DNA of 64,000 bases from Paenibacillus pinistramenti. GTDB taxonomy: Bacteria; Bacillota; Bacilli; Paenibacillales; Paenibacillaceae. The stretch lies in contig NZ_VAWG01000006.1 of assembly GCF_005869875.1 (NCBI RefSeq), positions 62,001-126,000 on the forward strand. The letters run 5' to 3'. Shown here in pieces: positions 1 through 12,103 of this stretch. The notes beneath the pieces were generated by a model. It searched no databases, was not told the origin of the DNA, and saw nothing but the letters and a program-made list of their open reading frames with translations. Position 1 is the stretch's first letter; every line of letters begins with the position of its first letter. The translations under genes were made by a program, and so were the position numbers.

Positions 1-335
1 AGAATCCAGCCCAGCTGCTTCCAGTCCAGAATGCCTTCATCCGTTCGGAGAGGCGTCGCCAGCCCATTCTGTTCCGGCACCTCCGCTATGTAGGTGTACA
101 TGCCGCCGTACCCGCCTTCCCCCCTGTTCCAGGTAATCAGCCCTTTGAAGCGGAGCTCATATTCCGGAATGCCAGTCTCTTCAAAAATCTCCCGGACCAT
201 GGATTCGCGCGGCGTCTCGCCGGCCTCCAGCTTGCCTCCGATCCCATTCCAGCAGCCCATCCAGCTGGAGCGCTCGCGGTTGAGGAGGAGCACCTCGGAG
301 CCCTTTTTCATAAAGCAGATATTATATTTGATCAC
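1..335 (-). CDS. NUDIX (MutT-like) hydrolase, 3' end outside the window
   Basis: The reverse strand encodes the first 111 residues of a NUDIX pyrophosphohydrolase. The NUDIX box is complete: G34, E40, R48-E49-I50, E52-E53, G55-I56. These are the Mg2+ and diphosphate-binding residues of the fold, and the family hydrolyses nucleoside diphosphates linked to another group. The N-terminus reads IKYNICFMKKGSEVLLLNRE, like the 8-oxo-dGTP diphosphatase branch, but the exact substrate cannot be read from sequence. The start is a GTG at 335, preceded by GGGGAGGA with a spacing of about 7; no in-frame ATG lies further upstream. The C-terminus is cut off by the window edge. The gene lies downstream of a terminator, so it is probably its own unit. 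Confidence 0.9.
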   Translation of the reverse strand, partial: MIKYNICFMKKGSEVLLLNRERSSWMGCWNGIGGKLEAGETPRESMVREIFEETGIPEYELRFKGLITWNRGEGGYGGMYTYIAEVPEQNGLATPLRTDEGILDWKQLGWI

Positions 336-360
336 TTGACATCCTCCCCTCTCCTGACAT

Positions 361-393
361 AAAAAAATAAGCCAGACGGATCCATTCCATCTG
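361..393 (-). terminator. Rho-independent terminator of the small membrane protein gene
   Basis: On the minus strand an 8-bp stem (CAGATGGA / TCCGTCTG, one G-T pair) with a 5-nt loop is followed by CTTATTTTTTTA. It lies just downstream of the gene at 514-978 and upstream of the NUDIX gene. Confidence 0.7.
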
Positions 394-513
394 ACTCATT
401 CTTTGCGGTTTAAATGGCTCCAGATTGAGCCGGCCTTCCGGGTTCGGTATTTGTATTCAGCATAACACCGAAGCATCAGGCGGACGTAAACCGAAATCAT
501 GATCTTTGTAAAA

Positions 514-978
514 TTAGATCCATTTGAAAAATTTCTTCTCCGTCATCGTCACTTTATTCACTTTGGCCCAGTGCTCCAGATCCCTGAACGCCTCCCCGGC
601 GTCCTCTACGAACCGGAAGGCCCAGACCGCCGGAACGATCCTGCTGCCCTTGGGCTTGATGCCAATGAGCTTGCGGGACAAGCCGTTGATCATGATCTCC
701 TCCACCTGCAAAGCCTCCAGCGTGCGGCCGCGGGAAGAAATCGCCGTGCGGGTGATGACCAGCTCATGCGGCTTTCTTACGACCCGGATCAGCGCGACTA
801 AAGTAAGCACGGCGCAGTAGACCAGGACAGCCAAGCCTGCATAAAGAAGCGGCTGTTCTCCCGTGATATAGGCTCTGCGCACCAGGTCTGCCACCACCAC
901 GACAGCGATGGCCATCACGACCAAGCCTTCGGTGACGGTAGCGCTTTTGACCCTGTAAGTTTCCCCTGAATTCGCCAT
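514..978 (-). CDS. Small membrane protein with a PH-like cytosolic domain, unknown function
   Basis: A 154-residue protein with two hydrophobic segments near the N-terminus (about residues 14-34 and 46-66), followed by a soluble domain of about 85 residues beginning KPHELVITRTAI. Two membrane helices followed by a beta-rich domain resembles bacterial PH-like (YcxB/DUF304-type) membrane proteins, but I do not recognise a specific family. The chosen start is the ATG at 978 with GGGGAG placed 5 bases upstream. A longer reading from 1050 is open but has no ribosome site. It is monocistronic, with its own terminator, and lies downstream of the lacZ terminator. Confidence 0.7.
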   Translation of the reverse strand: MANSGETYRVKSATVTEGLVVMAIAVVVVADLVRRAYITGEQPLLYAGLAVLVYCAVLTLVALIRVVRKPHELVITRTAISSRGRTLEALQVEEIMINGLSRKLIGIKPKGSRIVPAVWAFRFVEDAGEAFRDLEHWAKVNKVTMTEKKFFKWI

Positions 979-1105
979 AGCTGCTCCCCATCTGATTCGA
1001 AATATTTCACGTCTATTGCCGAATTTATCCAACCGTCTACCATTATACAATTAATCGGTACGGGATACAGCCTTCTTCCGCTTGCGGCGAGAAAATCAAG
1101 GTGAC

Positions 1106-1134
1106 AAAAAAGCCCGCAGCTCCTGGCTGCGGGC
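1106..1134 (-). terminator. Terminator of the beta-galactosidase operon
   Basis: A perfect 9-bp GC-rich stem (GCCCGCAGC / GCTGCGGGC) with a 5-nt loop is followed on the minus strand by TTTTTT. It sits 25 bases after the lacZ stop codon. Confidence 0.92.
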
Positions 1135-1158
1135 CTCCTGAAGTCCATAGAAGCCTGC

Positions 1159-4245
<3,087 letters not shown>

Positions 4246-4286
4246 TTAACACTCCTTGTAGTCTGCTAATAGCTAAGATTAGAGTA

Positions 4287-5111
4287 TTATTTTACGGAGC
4301 CTGTCATACCGGCCACAAAATGCTTCTGCATCAGGAAGAACACCAGCGCCGTAGGCAAAGTCGAGATTACAATAGCGGCCATGATCATGCCGTAATCCGG
4401 CGAATAGCTGGAGCCCAGGTTCGAAATCAGGAGCGGAATTGTCCGCTTCTCCGGGGACTGCAGCACGACGAGCGGCCACAGATAGTTGTTCCAGCTCGAC
4501 ATGAATGTGATAATCGCGCCGGCCGCGTAGGTTGTTTTCATCGTTGGCATATAGATTCGGAAGAACAAGCCGAGCTCACTCAGACCGTCGATCCGCCCGG
4601 CTTCCAGCAGCTCTTTCGGGAACATTTTCGAGCTTTGCCGGAAGAAGAAGATGAGAAAGGCGGTTGTAAACGTCGGCAGAATGACGGAGGATACCGTATC
4701 TACCCCAAAGAACGGAACGGTCTTGGAGAAGTCCGCAAACATCCGGTACAAAGGCACCATCAGGGAAGCGAACGGAATCATCATCGACAGCAGCAGAATG
4801 TTAAACACGATGTCTTTCGTCTTGCTGCGGTACACCTCAAAGCCATAGCCGGCCAGAGAGGCAATCAGCAGGGCGAGTACGGTTGTAATGACCGCAATCC
4901 GCGCCGAGTTCCAGAGCGCCTGGCCCAGATTGATCTGCTGGGTCAGGTGGTGCAGGTTCGTGATCAGCTGCGAGCCCGGCAGAAGCCGGCCGTTCGACAC
5001 ATCCTTCGAGAGGTTCGTCGCGCTGATCACGATCCACAGAAACGGGAATATCGAGATAATCGCGGCTGCCGTCAAGAAGGCGTACATCCAGAAGCGTTTG
5101 AATTTCGTCAT
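4287..5111 (-). CDS. Carbohydrate ABC transporter permease, MalG type
   Basis: A 274-residue inner-membrane permease of the CUT1 carbohydrate ABC class, with about six hydrophobic segments beginning near residue 12. The EAA loop appears as ELLEAGRIDGLSELGLFFRI, the coupling helix that contacts the ATPase. It is the second permease; its start overlaps the end of the upstream permease gene by 4 bases (ATGA), indicating translational coupling. No ATPase gene is present in this operon, so the transporter probably uses a shared MsmX/MalK-type ATPase encoded elsewhere, as is usual for CUT1 systems in Bacilli. Confidence 0.95.
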   Translation of the reverse strand: MTKFKRFWMYAFLTAAAIISIFPFLWIVISATNLSKDVSNGRLLPGSQLITNLHHLTQQINLGQALWNSARIAVITTVLALLIASLAGYGFEVYRSKTKDIVFNILLLSMMIPFASLMVPLYRMFADFSKTVPFFGVDTVSSVILPTFTTAFLIFFFRQSSKMFPKELLEAGRIDGLSELGLFFRIYMPTMKTTYAAGAIITFMSSWNNYLWPLVVLQSPEKRTIPLLISNLGSSYSPDYGMIMAAIVISTLPTALVFFLMQKHFVAGMTGSVK

Positions 5112-5998
5112 TTTCGGTCACCTGCCACTTTAAACTGGATGATGGACAAGAGCACAATCAGGATCACAATGGTGTAGGACACAGTTGCCGCATAGCCGAA
5201 GTTCGGCGTGTACTTGAACGACAGGTTGTAAATGTACTGCGAAATGGACAGCGTTGCGTTGCCCGGTCCGCCCTGCGTAATGTTCATGACTTCATCAAAC
5301 AGCTGCAGCGTACCGATGGTCGAAGTGATCGAAGTGAACAGGATGATCGGCTTCAGCAGCGGTATCGTAATAGATCTGAACTGTCTGAACGCCGAGGCGC
5401 CGTCGATCCGCGCAGCTTCGTAAATGGAATGGTCAATATTTTGCAGGCCGGAGAGATAGAAGATCATGTTGTAACCGGTCCAGCGCCAGGTAATGGCGAT
5501 AATGATCGTAATCTTGGCCCAGAACGGATCTGTGATCCACTGAATCGGCGCTGAGATCAGGTGCAGTTTGGTCAAGGCCAGGTTCACCAGGCCGTCTGTG
5601 CCAAACATATATTTGAACACAACCGAGTAAGCAACAAGTGAAGTTACACTCGGCAGAAAGATTGCGGTACGGAAGAAGCCCTTGAACTTCAGCTTGCTGT
5701 CGTTCAGCAGAACGGAAATAAAGATCGACAGCAGGATCATGATGGGAACCTGGATGATCAGAAAGATGCACGTATTCTTGAGTGCAGTAAGAAAGACTTT
5801 ATCGGTAAACAGCCGTTTGTAGTTGTCTACGCCATTGAAATGCATATTCGCCCCGGTCCCTGTCTTGAAGGACAAGATCAGCGCTTGAATCATCGGATAG
5901 AAGTAAAACGCGCAGATCATAATGACGGCGAAAATGATAAACATCCAGCCCGTCAGTCTGCTGTTTAACCGTAAGCGTGCTGCGGATTGATTCTTCAT
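5108..5998 (-). CDS. Carbohydrate ABC transporter permease, MalF type
   Basis: A 296-residue permease with a cytosolic N-terminus (KNQSAARLRLNSRLTGWMF), about six membrane segments and the EAA loop YEAARIDGASAFRQFRSITI. It pairs with the MalG-type permease downstream (4-base overlap). It follows the binding-protein gene after a roughly 100-base spacer that contains a strong stem-loop at 6034-6063. The family imports mono- or oligosaccharides; the neighbouring lacZ suggests galactosides. Confidence 0.95.
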   Translation of the reverse strand: MKNQSAARLRLNSRLTGWMFIIFAVIMICAFYFYPMIQALILSFKTGTGANMHFNGVDNYKRLFTDKVFLTALKNTCIFLIIQVPIMILLSIFISVLLNDSKLKFKGFFRTAIFLPSVTSLVAYSVVFKYMFGTDGLVNLALTKLHLISAPIQWITDPFWAKITIIIAITWRWTGYNMIFYLSGLQNIDHSIYEAARIDGASAFRQFRSITIPLLKPIILFTSITSTIGTLQLFDEVMNITQGGPGNATLSISQYIYNLSFKYTPNFGYAATVSYTIVILIVLLSIIQFKVAGDRK

Positions 5999-6033
5999 GA
6001 GGCTTAGGCTCCTTTCTCTTCCTCTTTAGAAAA

Positions 6034-6063
6034 GCATACCGCCCTGCTGGCAGGACGGTATGC
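6034..6063 (-). terminator. Stem-loop between binding protein and permease genes
   Basis: A 13-bp imperfect stem (GCATACCGTCCTG / CAGGGCGGTATGC, one G-T pair) with a 4-nt loop is followed on the minus strand by TTTTC. It can act as a partial terminator or mRNA-stabilising hairpin, giving more binding protein than permease. Confidence 0.7.
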
Positions 6064-6105
6064 GGGGGCAACAAGTTTTTGATCCGCGGGAGGTCCTCCC
6101 GGCGG

Positions 6106-7398
6106 TTACTGAAGCTGGCTTTCAGCCTGAGACTGCGCGTCTGCCAGCACTTTATCAAGATCCTGGCCGTTCAGGTAGTTCTGCATTTCAGGGACCAGAA
6201 TATCTTCAATTGCGTAAGTGTTCATACCGAAGTTAACCTGCGGAATCTGCTGCGTCCATGGCGAGAAGTCTTCAACCGTCTTCTGTCCGCCGAAGTACTC
6301 GTCGGCTTGTTTATACGCTTCGCCTTCTCCGGCTGCCTTCAAGGTGCCGATGACGCCGACTTTGGTCAGCATATCCTGATACAGATTCACATCAGAGCCG
6401 AGTGTTTTGGCCAGGAATTCAGCAGCCTGCTCTTTGCCAGGAACGTTCAGCACATACCAGGAGCTGCCGCCGATATTTGTAGCGTTAACGGAGCTTGAAG
6501 TATTCTTCAGCTTAGGCATTGGCACGATTGCCCATTTGCCGGACTGGGAAGCTTCTGCCTTAACAGAAGGCGTAATCCAGTTGCCTGTAGGAACAGTAGC
6601 CACATCGCCGCTGTTAAAGCCGGCCAGGAACTGGCTCCAGTCGGAAGTAATCTTGACCGTGTTGGACTCCATCAGCGCTTTATAGGTTGTGAAAGCGTCT
6701 TTGAGCGCCGCATTGTCTTTCAAATCCGGTGTCGTACCGTCTTCTTTCGTATACCAGGAGCCGGCGGACTGGATCATCATGCGGACCAGACCAAGGTCGT
6801 TCGGATCCTGTGTAAGCATGTCATGGCCGGTTTTGGCTTTGACGTCTTTGGCGATTTCAATATATTTGTCCCAGTCGATGTTGGTCAGATCGTCTACAGT
6901 GTAGCCCGCATCCTTCAGGTAATCCGTCCGTACGTACAGACCTGCAACGCCGGAGTCGAACGGAACGCCGTACTGCTTGCCGTCAAGGCTGCTGGAGGCA
7001 ATCTTGTAATCAGCGAAGTCGGAAGCCTTAATGGAATTCGACAAGTCGTAAAAAGCGTCCGGATAAGCTTTCAGGAAGCTCTGCGCCCGGTAATCCTCAA
7101 TCAGGACAATGTTCGGAAGTCCGTTCGTTGTGCCTGAGTTAAGGCCTGTATTCAGTTTCTGGATAATATCGTCCTGAGCGTATTCCACAACGCTTACTTT
7201 CTGATCGGCATTGGTCTTGGCGTAAGCGTCAACCGCCAGCTTCATAGCCGCGATGTTGAAGTTCGGATCCCATGCCCAAACGGTAATTTCCTTGCTCGTT
7301 GAGCCGCTGTTCCCCCCGGAGGCCGAATTCTCGGACTTGCTGCCGCAAGCCGACAGGAGCAGGATGGAAGCGAGCAGAGCGACGAATGCTTTTTTCAC
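6106..7398 (-). CDS. Extracellular sugar-binding lipoprotein of an ABC transporter
   Basis: A 430-residue family-1 extracellular solute-binding protein. The signal sequence ends in the lipobox LLSAC, with the lipidated cysteine at residue 18, followed by a Ser/Gly-rich linker and the mature domain (EITVWAWDPNFNIAAM). It captures a sugar outside the membrane and delivers it to the two permeases encoded downstream. The start is a GTG at 7398 with GGGGGA about 7 bases upstream. It is the first gene of the operon ending in lacZ, and is preceded by a promoter and two tandem cre-like boxes. The two-component pair upstream on the same strand probably controls it. Confidence 0.95.
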   Translation of the reverse strand: MKKAFVALLASILLLSACGSKSENSASGGNSGSTSKEITVWAWDPNFNIAAMKLAVDAYAKTNADQKVSVVEYAQDDIIQKLNTGLNSGTTNGLPNIVLIEDYRAQSFLKAYPDAFYDLSNSIKASDFADYKIASSSLDGKQYGVPFDSGVAGLYVRTDYLKDAGYTVDDLTNIDWDKYIEIAKDVKAKTGHDMLTQDPNDLGLVRMMIQSAGSWYTKEDGTTPDLKDNAALKDAFTTYKALMESNTVKITSDWSQFLAGFNSGDVATVPTGNWITPSVKAEASQSGKWAIVPMPKLKNTSSSVNATNIGGSSWYVLNVPGKEQAAEFLAKTLGSDVNLYQDMLTKVGVIGTLKAAGEGEAYKQADEYFGGQKTVEDFSPWTQQIPQVNFGMNTYAIEDILVPEMQNYLNGQDLDKVLADAQSQAESQLQ

Positions 7399-7422
7399 GT
7401 GTAAATCCCCCTTGTCTCATTG

Positions 7423-7450
7423 TTGAAAGCGCTCTTTGAAAGCGTTTGCT
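7423..7450 (-). promoter_or_regulatory. Tandem catabolite-type (cre / LacI-family) operator boxes
   Basis: TTGAAAGCG occurs twice, 13 bases apart (7423 and 7436). Read in the gene direction the copies are GCAAACGCTTTCA and GAGCGCTTTCA. The first matches the cre consensus TGWAANCGNTNWCA at 12 of 14 positions. They lie just downstream of the predicted promoter of the binding-protein gene, where CcpA or a LacI-family repressor would block transcription. Confidence 0.6.
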
Positions 7451-7453
7451 GTT

Positions 7454-7482
7454 GTTCTATGGCATTATCTTAACATTGTCTA
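7454..7482 (-). promoter_or_regulatory. Predicted sigma-A promoter of the sugar-transport/lacZ operon
   Basis: On the minus strand TAGACA (7482-7477), a 17-base spacer and TAGAAC (7459-7454) form a moderate sigma-A promoter. The start site would fall just before the tandem operator boxes. Confidence 0.45.
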
Positions 7483-7597
7483 ATTTTAACCCGTTAGGAA
7501 TATCTCTATCCGGATTGGCGAAATTCTTAGTTGTTGTAACCGTATACATTTTAAAGTTCTGGCAATTTTTTTAGTTAATCGTAATTTCTTTAGATCG

Positions 7598-9388
7598 TTA
7601 AGCTTCGTCCTCCGAGCTAATCAGCCAAGGGATTCTCAGGCGCACCTTCGTTCCTTCCCCTGGTTTGCTTTCGATCGTTACGCCGTAATGCTCGCCGTAC
7701 AGCAGCAGAATCCGCTCATGCACATTGCGGACGCCGATGCCGGTAAACATCTGCCGTTTGTTCGCCGGATTGGACAGTCTGCTGCCCGCCGCCTCGAGGT
7801 CCATTCCGGTCCCGTTGTCCACGACCTCACAGACGAGCGTGCCGCCCTCTCTGGCAATCATGACGTAGATATAGCCGGTGGTGCGGTCCATAAAGCCGTG
7901 GAAGAAGGAGTTCTCGATAAACGGCTGCAGGATCAACTTGGGAAGCTGGGCCTTCATGCAGTCCGGCGATACGAAATAATCGACTTGAATGCCCGGCCCG
8001 TAGCGGACCTGGTTGATAAAGACATAATGCTTCAGGTTAATGAGCTCCTGCTCGACCGTAATGGTCTCCGACACATTGCTGATTGTATTCTGCAGCAGGG
8101 AGATGAGCGCGCGGATCGTCTCCGTTGCTTTCTCCTTATTGCCGCGCTGAACGAGAATATTGACCGACGCCAGCGTATTGTACAGAAAATGCGGGTTGAT
8201 CTGCCGCTGCAGCGCCGCAAGCTCCGCGTTTCGCTGCTCCCTCTGGGTCTCCACCAGCTGGCTGATGTAATCATTCAGCTCGTCAAGCATATAGTTAAAG
8301 GCCGTCCCGAGCTCTCTCGTCTCATAGCTGCCGCCAATCGTAATGTAGTTATGCAGATTCCGCTTGGTTACGCTCGACATCTGTCTGACCAGGATGCGCA
8401 GCGACCGCGTTACCCGTCTAACGATAATAAATATGACCATCAGGGACACCGTCACAATGGCAGCCCCCGTCAAAATAATCTGCTTGGCCGGGAACAGCTT
8501 CTCCAGCGCCATCTTCTTATCAATCAGGTTCACAATGTAATAATCATAAGTCTGCAAATAATCCGCCAGGACGATCTCGCTTGCCCCGCTCGTGCTCACC
8601 GTCATGTAATCGAGATTCTGCGTCCGGATGTTCTCGGCGCTTTGCAGCAGTTCTTTGGAGGTCTGGCCGATCCGCCCGGCAAGATTGCTGGACACAATCT
8701 GCCCGTTATGATTCAGAATCACCACATCGTTGCCCGTGCTCGTAAAGTTGCCGTAGAACTGCCTGAAATCCTTCTCCCGGATCATCATGAATAAAATGCC
8801 GTAAATCTCTTTGGTCGAAGGGTTCCGCAGCGCCTTGGAGGCAATGATCAGAGGCTGGTCCGAGGTTTCCTCATCCCCTTTGAAATAGTGATAGGACAGC
8901 TTCTCCGGATGCTGAATCGTCTCTTCATACAGCGTGCTGCCCTTCAGCTCTCCGGTAGTGCCTGTCCAGTAGGCGCGGTTATTGAAATAGCTCCGTCCAT
9001 TCACGCCAATGATGGCGACGCCTACCTCGTTAATATCGAGACTACTCAGGATGTGCTCCATTTGATCGGTCATCCGGTAGACAGAGAAATTATTGGATAA
9101 GGAGTCCTTGTCGCCTTCGGTCAGAAAGGTTTTGACGGTCAGGCTCTGCGCAACCTCGCCCGATACCGTAACGATGTCATAGTTAAAGTCCTCAAAGCTG
9201 TTCTTGATCTGCTGAATGATCTTGGTGTTGGTAATGCTGAACGTGTTCATGAACAGCTTCTGCGAGACCTGGACCATGAGCAGCGAGGTAACCAGGGCGA
9301 CCGAGATGGTGCTCACCACCATCACGACGAAGATTTTGCCAAACAGTGTCTGCGGGGAGAAGCGGCTTGTGCTTTGTTTCAGTTTCAT
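7598..9388 (-). CDS. Sensor histidine kinase, YesM family
   Basis: A 596-residue membrane kinase with helices at about 17-39 and 303-324 flanking an extracellular sensor domain (dCACHE-like), then a HAMP segment and a His_kinase/HATPase module. The phospho-acceptor is H400 in the family signature QINPHFLYNTL, and the ATP-binding N/G1 region is EVVDNGTGMD. YesM-type kinases sense extracellular carbohydrates or their binding proteins and phosphorylate an AraC-type YesN regulator. The gene overlaps the regulator gene upstream by 4 bases (ATGA) and lies directly upstream of a sugar ABC operon, so control of that operon is the likely job. The inducer is unknown. Confidence 0.95.
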   Translation of the reverse strand: MKLKQSTSRFSPQTLFGKIFVVMVVSTISVALVTSLLMVQVSQKLFMNTFSITNTKIIQQIKNSFEDFNYDIVTVSGEVAQSLTVKTFLTEGDKDSLSNNFSVYRMTDQMEHILSSLDINEVGVAIIGVNGRSYFNNRAYWTGTTGELKGSTLYEETIQHPEKLSYHYFKGDEETSDQPLIIASKALRNPSTKEIYGILFMMIREKDFRQFYGNFTSTGNDVVILNHNGQIVSSNLAGRIGQTSKELLQSAENIRTQNLDYMTVSTSGASEIVLADYLQTYDYYIVNLIDKKMALEKLFPAKQIILTGAAIVTVSLMVIFIIVRRVTRSLRILVRQMSSVTKRNLHNYITIGGSYETRELGTAFNYMLDELNDYISQLVETQREQRNAELAALQRQINPHFLYNTLASVNILVQRGNKEKATETIRALISLLQNTISNVSETITVEQELINLKHYVFINQVRYGPGIQVDYFVSPDCMKAQLPKLILQPFIENSFFHGFMDRTTGYIYVMIAREGGTLVCEVVDNGTGMDLEAAGSRLSNPANKRQMFTGIGVRNVHERILLLYGEHYGVTIESKPGEGTKVRLRIPWLISSEDEA

Positions 9389-10992
9389 AGTTCATGCAGT
9401 CCTTCCATTGGCTGTCTGCGGTATTGGCTTGGCGAGACGCCTTTGAGCTTGCGGAATACCTTCGTAAAATAGCTGTGATCCGAGTATCCGACCAGGCTGC
9501 TGATATCCGAGATCGACTTGTCGCCCTGTCTCAGCAGCTCGCAGGCCTTCTCGATCCGGACTTTATTCAGATATTCGCTGAACCCTTCCTTATTGTGAGT
9601 CGCAAAATAATTGGATAAATAGGATGGATTAAAGTGAAAATGCTGGGCGATCTCCGTCAGGGTAAGCGGCTCCGCATAATTGTCCTGAATATAGGCCAGA
9701 ATCCGCTGGACCGCCTGGCCGCCTGCAGAGCGCATGCGCTGCTGGATGCATTCCTCGGCCTCCTCCAGAAAGGCCTCCACCAGCTGGACCGCTTCATGAA
9801 TATTGACAGCCTCATGAATCCTGCGGAAATATTCATATTTCCGCTCCTCCAGCTGCCTTGCCTCATATTGAAACCGCAGCAGCGCCAGAATGATATTAAA
9901 GACACTATGGCCCATTAGCGACTTGAAATCGTACATTTCCGTATCCAGGCGGCCGGGCATGGAGGTCAAATAACGGCGCAGCCGGGTGAAAGCCGCGTGA
10001 AAATCCTGCTCGTTCAATTCATGATTGAAGGCTTCGCTGTCAAATCCGGCCTGCGGGCCGTTATGCGCCAGCTGCTGTCCCTTCTGCTGCCCCTGCTGCT
10101 GTCTTCCGCCAATAAACACCCGCTCCTCCGGCAGGAAAAAGCGCTTCTCCAGCAGGGCCGGAATTTCCTCGGCCGCTTCATGAAGCCGGTCAAGCTGGTG
10201 AAAGGCAGCGCTCAGCGCAGCTGCGGCCGGGTGCCCTTCAACTCCGCAGTCATGCGTCAGCTCCTGGAGGAGATCAGGCAGAGCTTCCAGAGAGGATTCA
10301 TCCGTGTTCAGCAGCAGCCGCACCCTCCCTTCGTCCTGTCTTAAAGCACGAAAGCTGATGTTCAGGGAATAGGCTTCAGCCAGTCTCTCAAATACAGATG
10401 TCATTACAGGCTGCAGGTCTTCAGCAGCAGCTGCAGCGCTCCGCTCCGAAGGCTCGGCTGCGAGCAGCATAAACAGCGGATAAGGGAAGATGTCCCCCAT
10501 AGCTCCGCGGAGCTGCTCATTCTCCAGCGGATACCCGGAGAGAAGCTTATCCAGCGCGGCTTCCAGCACGCGCTCCTTGCTGCCGGGCTTTGCGGCGCCC
10601 TGCAGCGCGGGGATGGCGGACGCTACCTTTTTCAAAATGGCCAGCAGCTCTTTCGCATCTAGCTTGGGCTTAAGAATATAATCCGACGCCCCGCTCTGGA
10701 AGGTGGAACGTACATATTCAAATTCGCTGAAGCTGCTCAGCACGATAATTTTGATGCCCGGATAGCGGGTTTGAATCCGTCTTGCGAGCTCCTCGCCGTC
10801 CATCACCGGCATGACGATATCCATCAGAATAATGTGCGGCTCCAACTGGGGAATAAGCTCGAGCGCTTCCTCCCCGTTAGAGGCTTCGCCGGCGATGGTA
10901 AAGCCCTCGCTCTCCCAGTCAAAAAGATACTTGATGCCCTGCCGTACCAGCATTTCATCATCTACAACAAGCACTTTGCAATAGGTATTCAT
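9385..10992 (-). CDS. Response regulator with AraC-type DNA-binding domain, YesN family
   Basis: A 535-residue regulator. The N-terminal receiver domain has the acidic pair D11-D12, phospho-acceptor D58 in ILMDIVMPVMDG and the conserved lysine near K108. A long linker follows. The C-terminal AraC double helix-turn-helix includes IAQHFHFNPSYLSNYF and ISSLVGYSDHSYFTKVF. Partner of the downstream YesM-type kinase (4-base overlap). It probably activates the sugar ABC/lacZ operon that follows. The start ATG has only a weak ribosome site (GGGCGGG). Upstream there is an AT-rich region containing TTGACA and TATAAT elements with only 12 bases between them, so I do not call a promoter there. Confidence 0.95.
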   Translation of the reverse strand: MNTYCKVLVVDDEMLVRQGIKYLFDWESEGFTIAGEASNGEEALELIPQLEPHIILMDIVMPVMDGEELARRIQTRYPGIKIIVLSSFSEFEYVRSTFQSGASDYILKPKLDAKELLAILKKVASAIPALQGAAKPGSKERVLEAALDKLLSGYPLENEQLRGAMGDIFPYPLFMLLAAEPSERSAAAAAEDLQPVMTSVFERLAEAYSLNISFRALRQDEGRVRLLLNTDESSLEALPDLLQELTHDCGVEGHPAAAALSAAFHQLDRLHEAAEEIPALLEKRFFLPEERVFIGGRQQQGQQKGQQLAHNGPQAGFDSEAFNHELNEQDFHAAFTRLRRYLTSMPGRLDTEMYDFKSLMGHSVFNIILALLRFQYEARQLEERKYEYFRRIHEAVNIHEAVQLVEAFLEEAEECIQQRMRSAGGQAVQRILAYIQDNYAEPLTLTEIAQHFHFNPSYLSNYFATHNKEGFSEYLNKVRIEKACELLRQGDKSISDISSLVGYSDHSYFTKVFRKLKGVSPSQYRRQPMEGLHEL

Positions 10993-11117
10993 CGTTGGCT
11001 GACCCGCCCTTTTATTATTTATAATTCTTCTTATTATATCTCTTATTTCTTGTCAATTTGCCAGACTTTCCGAACCCGGCACGCCAAGGCACCGCCCTGC
11101 CCCCTGCAGCCGGACAC

Positions 11118-11146
11118 TTGAAATAGGCCCTGAATCCCCTCATAAT
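11118..11146 (+). promoter_or_regulatory. Predicted sigma-A promoter of the nitrilase operon
   Basis: TTGAAA (11118-11123), a 17-base spacer and CATAAT (11141-11146) match the sigma-A consensus at 10 of 12 positions. They are followed about 60 bases later by AAGGAGG and the ATG of the nitrilase gene. Confidence 0.6.
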
Positions 11147-11209
11147 GAACGATATTATGCTGACTATCAGTCTATTTGAACCGGTCCTGCCGGGCTTAAG
11201 GAGGCAGTT

Positions 11210-12070
11210 ATGAAACTGAGAGTATCCGCCGTGCAATACCATTTGCATACTATAAATTCCTTTGCTGAATTTGCCGCCCAGGCTGAACATTATATCAAAG
11301 CCGCTGCGGAATTCGGCACCGAATTTATTCTGTTCCCCGAATTCCTGACGACCCAGCTCTTGTCCATCGGCAATGGACAGGGTGAGGCCCTCAGCATAGG
11401 TGACCTGCCCGATTTCACGGAGCCGTACCGGGAGCTGTTCAGCTCGCTGGCCGCCCGCGAGAACATGCATATCATCGCCGGAACCCATGTCATCCGCAGA
11501 AACGGCAGGCTGTATAATACGGCCCACCTGTTCTACCCGGACGGCCGCGTGGCCGAGCAGCCCAAGCTTCACATAACGCCGACCGAGGTTGACGAATGGA
11601 AGATCGCTCCGGGTGAAGGACTGGAGATTTTTGAGACGGACAAAGGCAAAATCGCGATCCTGACCTGCTATGACATTGAATTTCCGGAGATCGTCCGGCT
11701 GGCCCGTGCCAAAGGCGCTGCTGTCATCTTCAGTCCATCCTGCACGGACGACCGCCATGGTTTCTACCGCGTCCGCTATACGAGCCATGCCCGCGCGGTA
11801 GAGAACGAGGTGTATGTCGTGTCTACCGGCACGGTAGGCGCGCTGCAAACTGTTGATTTCATGCGGGCCAACTTCGGCCAGGCGGCCGTCATTACGCCGA
11901 ACGATATCCCCTTCCCGCCCCGCGGCATCCTGGCCGAAGGCGAGCTCAACCAGGATATGATCATTACAGCGGATCTTGATCTCGCCCTGCTGGAGCAGGT
12001 CCGCCGGAAGGGCTCTGTCAGCACCTGGCGCGACCGCCGGACGGACCTGTATCCGGACTGGAAAGCTTAA
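11210..12070 (+). CDS. Carbon-nitrogen hydrolase (nitrilase superfamily)
   Basis: A 286-residue cytosolic amidohydrolase. The catalytic triad of the superfamily is visible: E44 in LFPEF, K119 in PKLHITPTE and nucleophile C153 in ILTCYDIEFPE. Members cleave carboxamides or omega-amides through a thioester intermediate; the substrate here is not known. The ATG is preceded by AAGGAGG. It is followed 33 bases later by a GNAT gene. The same two domains occur fused, GNAT first, in proteins such as B. subtilis YhcX, so these are probably two separately encoded parts acting on a common metabolite. That last point is inference. Confidence 0.93.
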   Translation: MKLRVSAVQYHLHTINSFAEFAAQAEHYIKAAAEFGTEFILFPEFLTTQLLSIGNGQGEALSIGDLPDFTEPYRELFSSLAARENMHIIAGTHVIRRNGRLYNTAHLFYPDGRVAEQPKLHITPTEVDEWKIAPGEGLEIFETDKGKIAILTCYDIEFPEIVRLARAKGAAVIFSPSCTDDRHGFYRVRYTSHARAVENEVYVVSTGTVGALQTVDFMRANFGQAAVITPNDIPFPPRGILAEGELNQDMIITADLDLALLEQVRRKGSVSTWRDRRTDLYPDWKA

Positions 12071-12103
12071 AGGACTTGAAGCTTGTAAGGAGGCAATGGA
12101 AAG

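Noticed and set aside
4320..5177. A 285-codon open frame on the plus strand
   Set aside because: Antisense shadow of a permease gene with charged, repetitive composition.
11031..11056. TTGACA and TATAAT upstream of the response regulator gene
   Set aside because: Only 12 bases separate them, too short for a sigma-A promoter.
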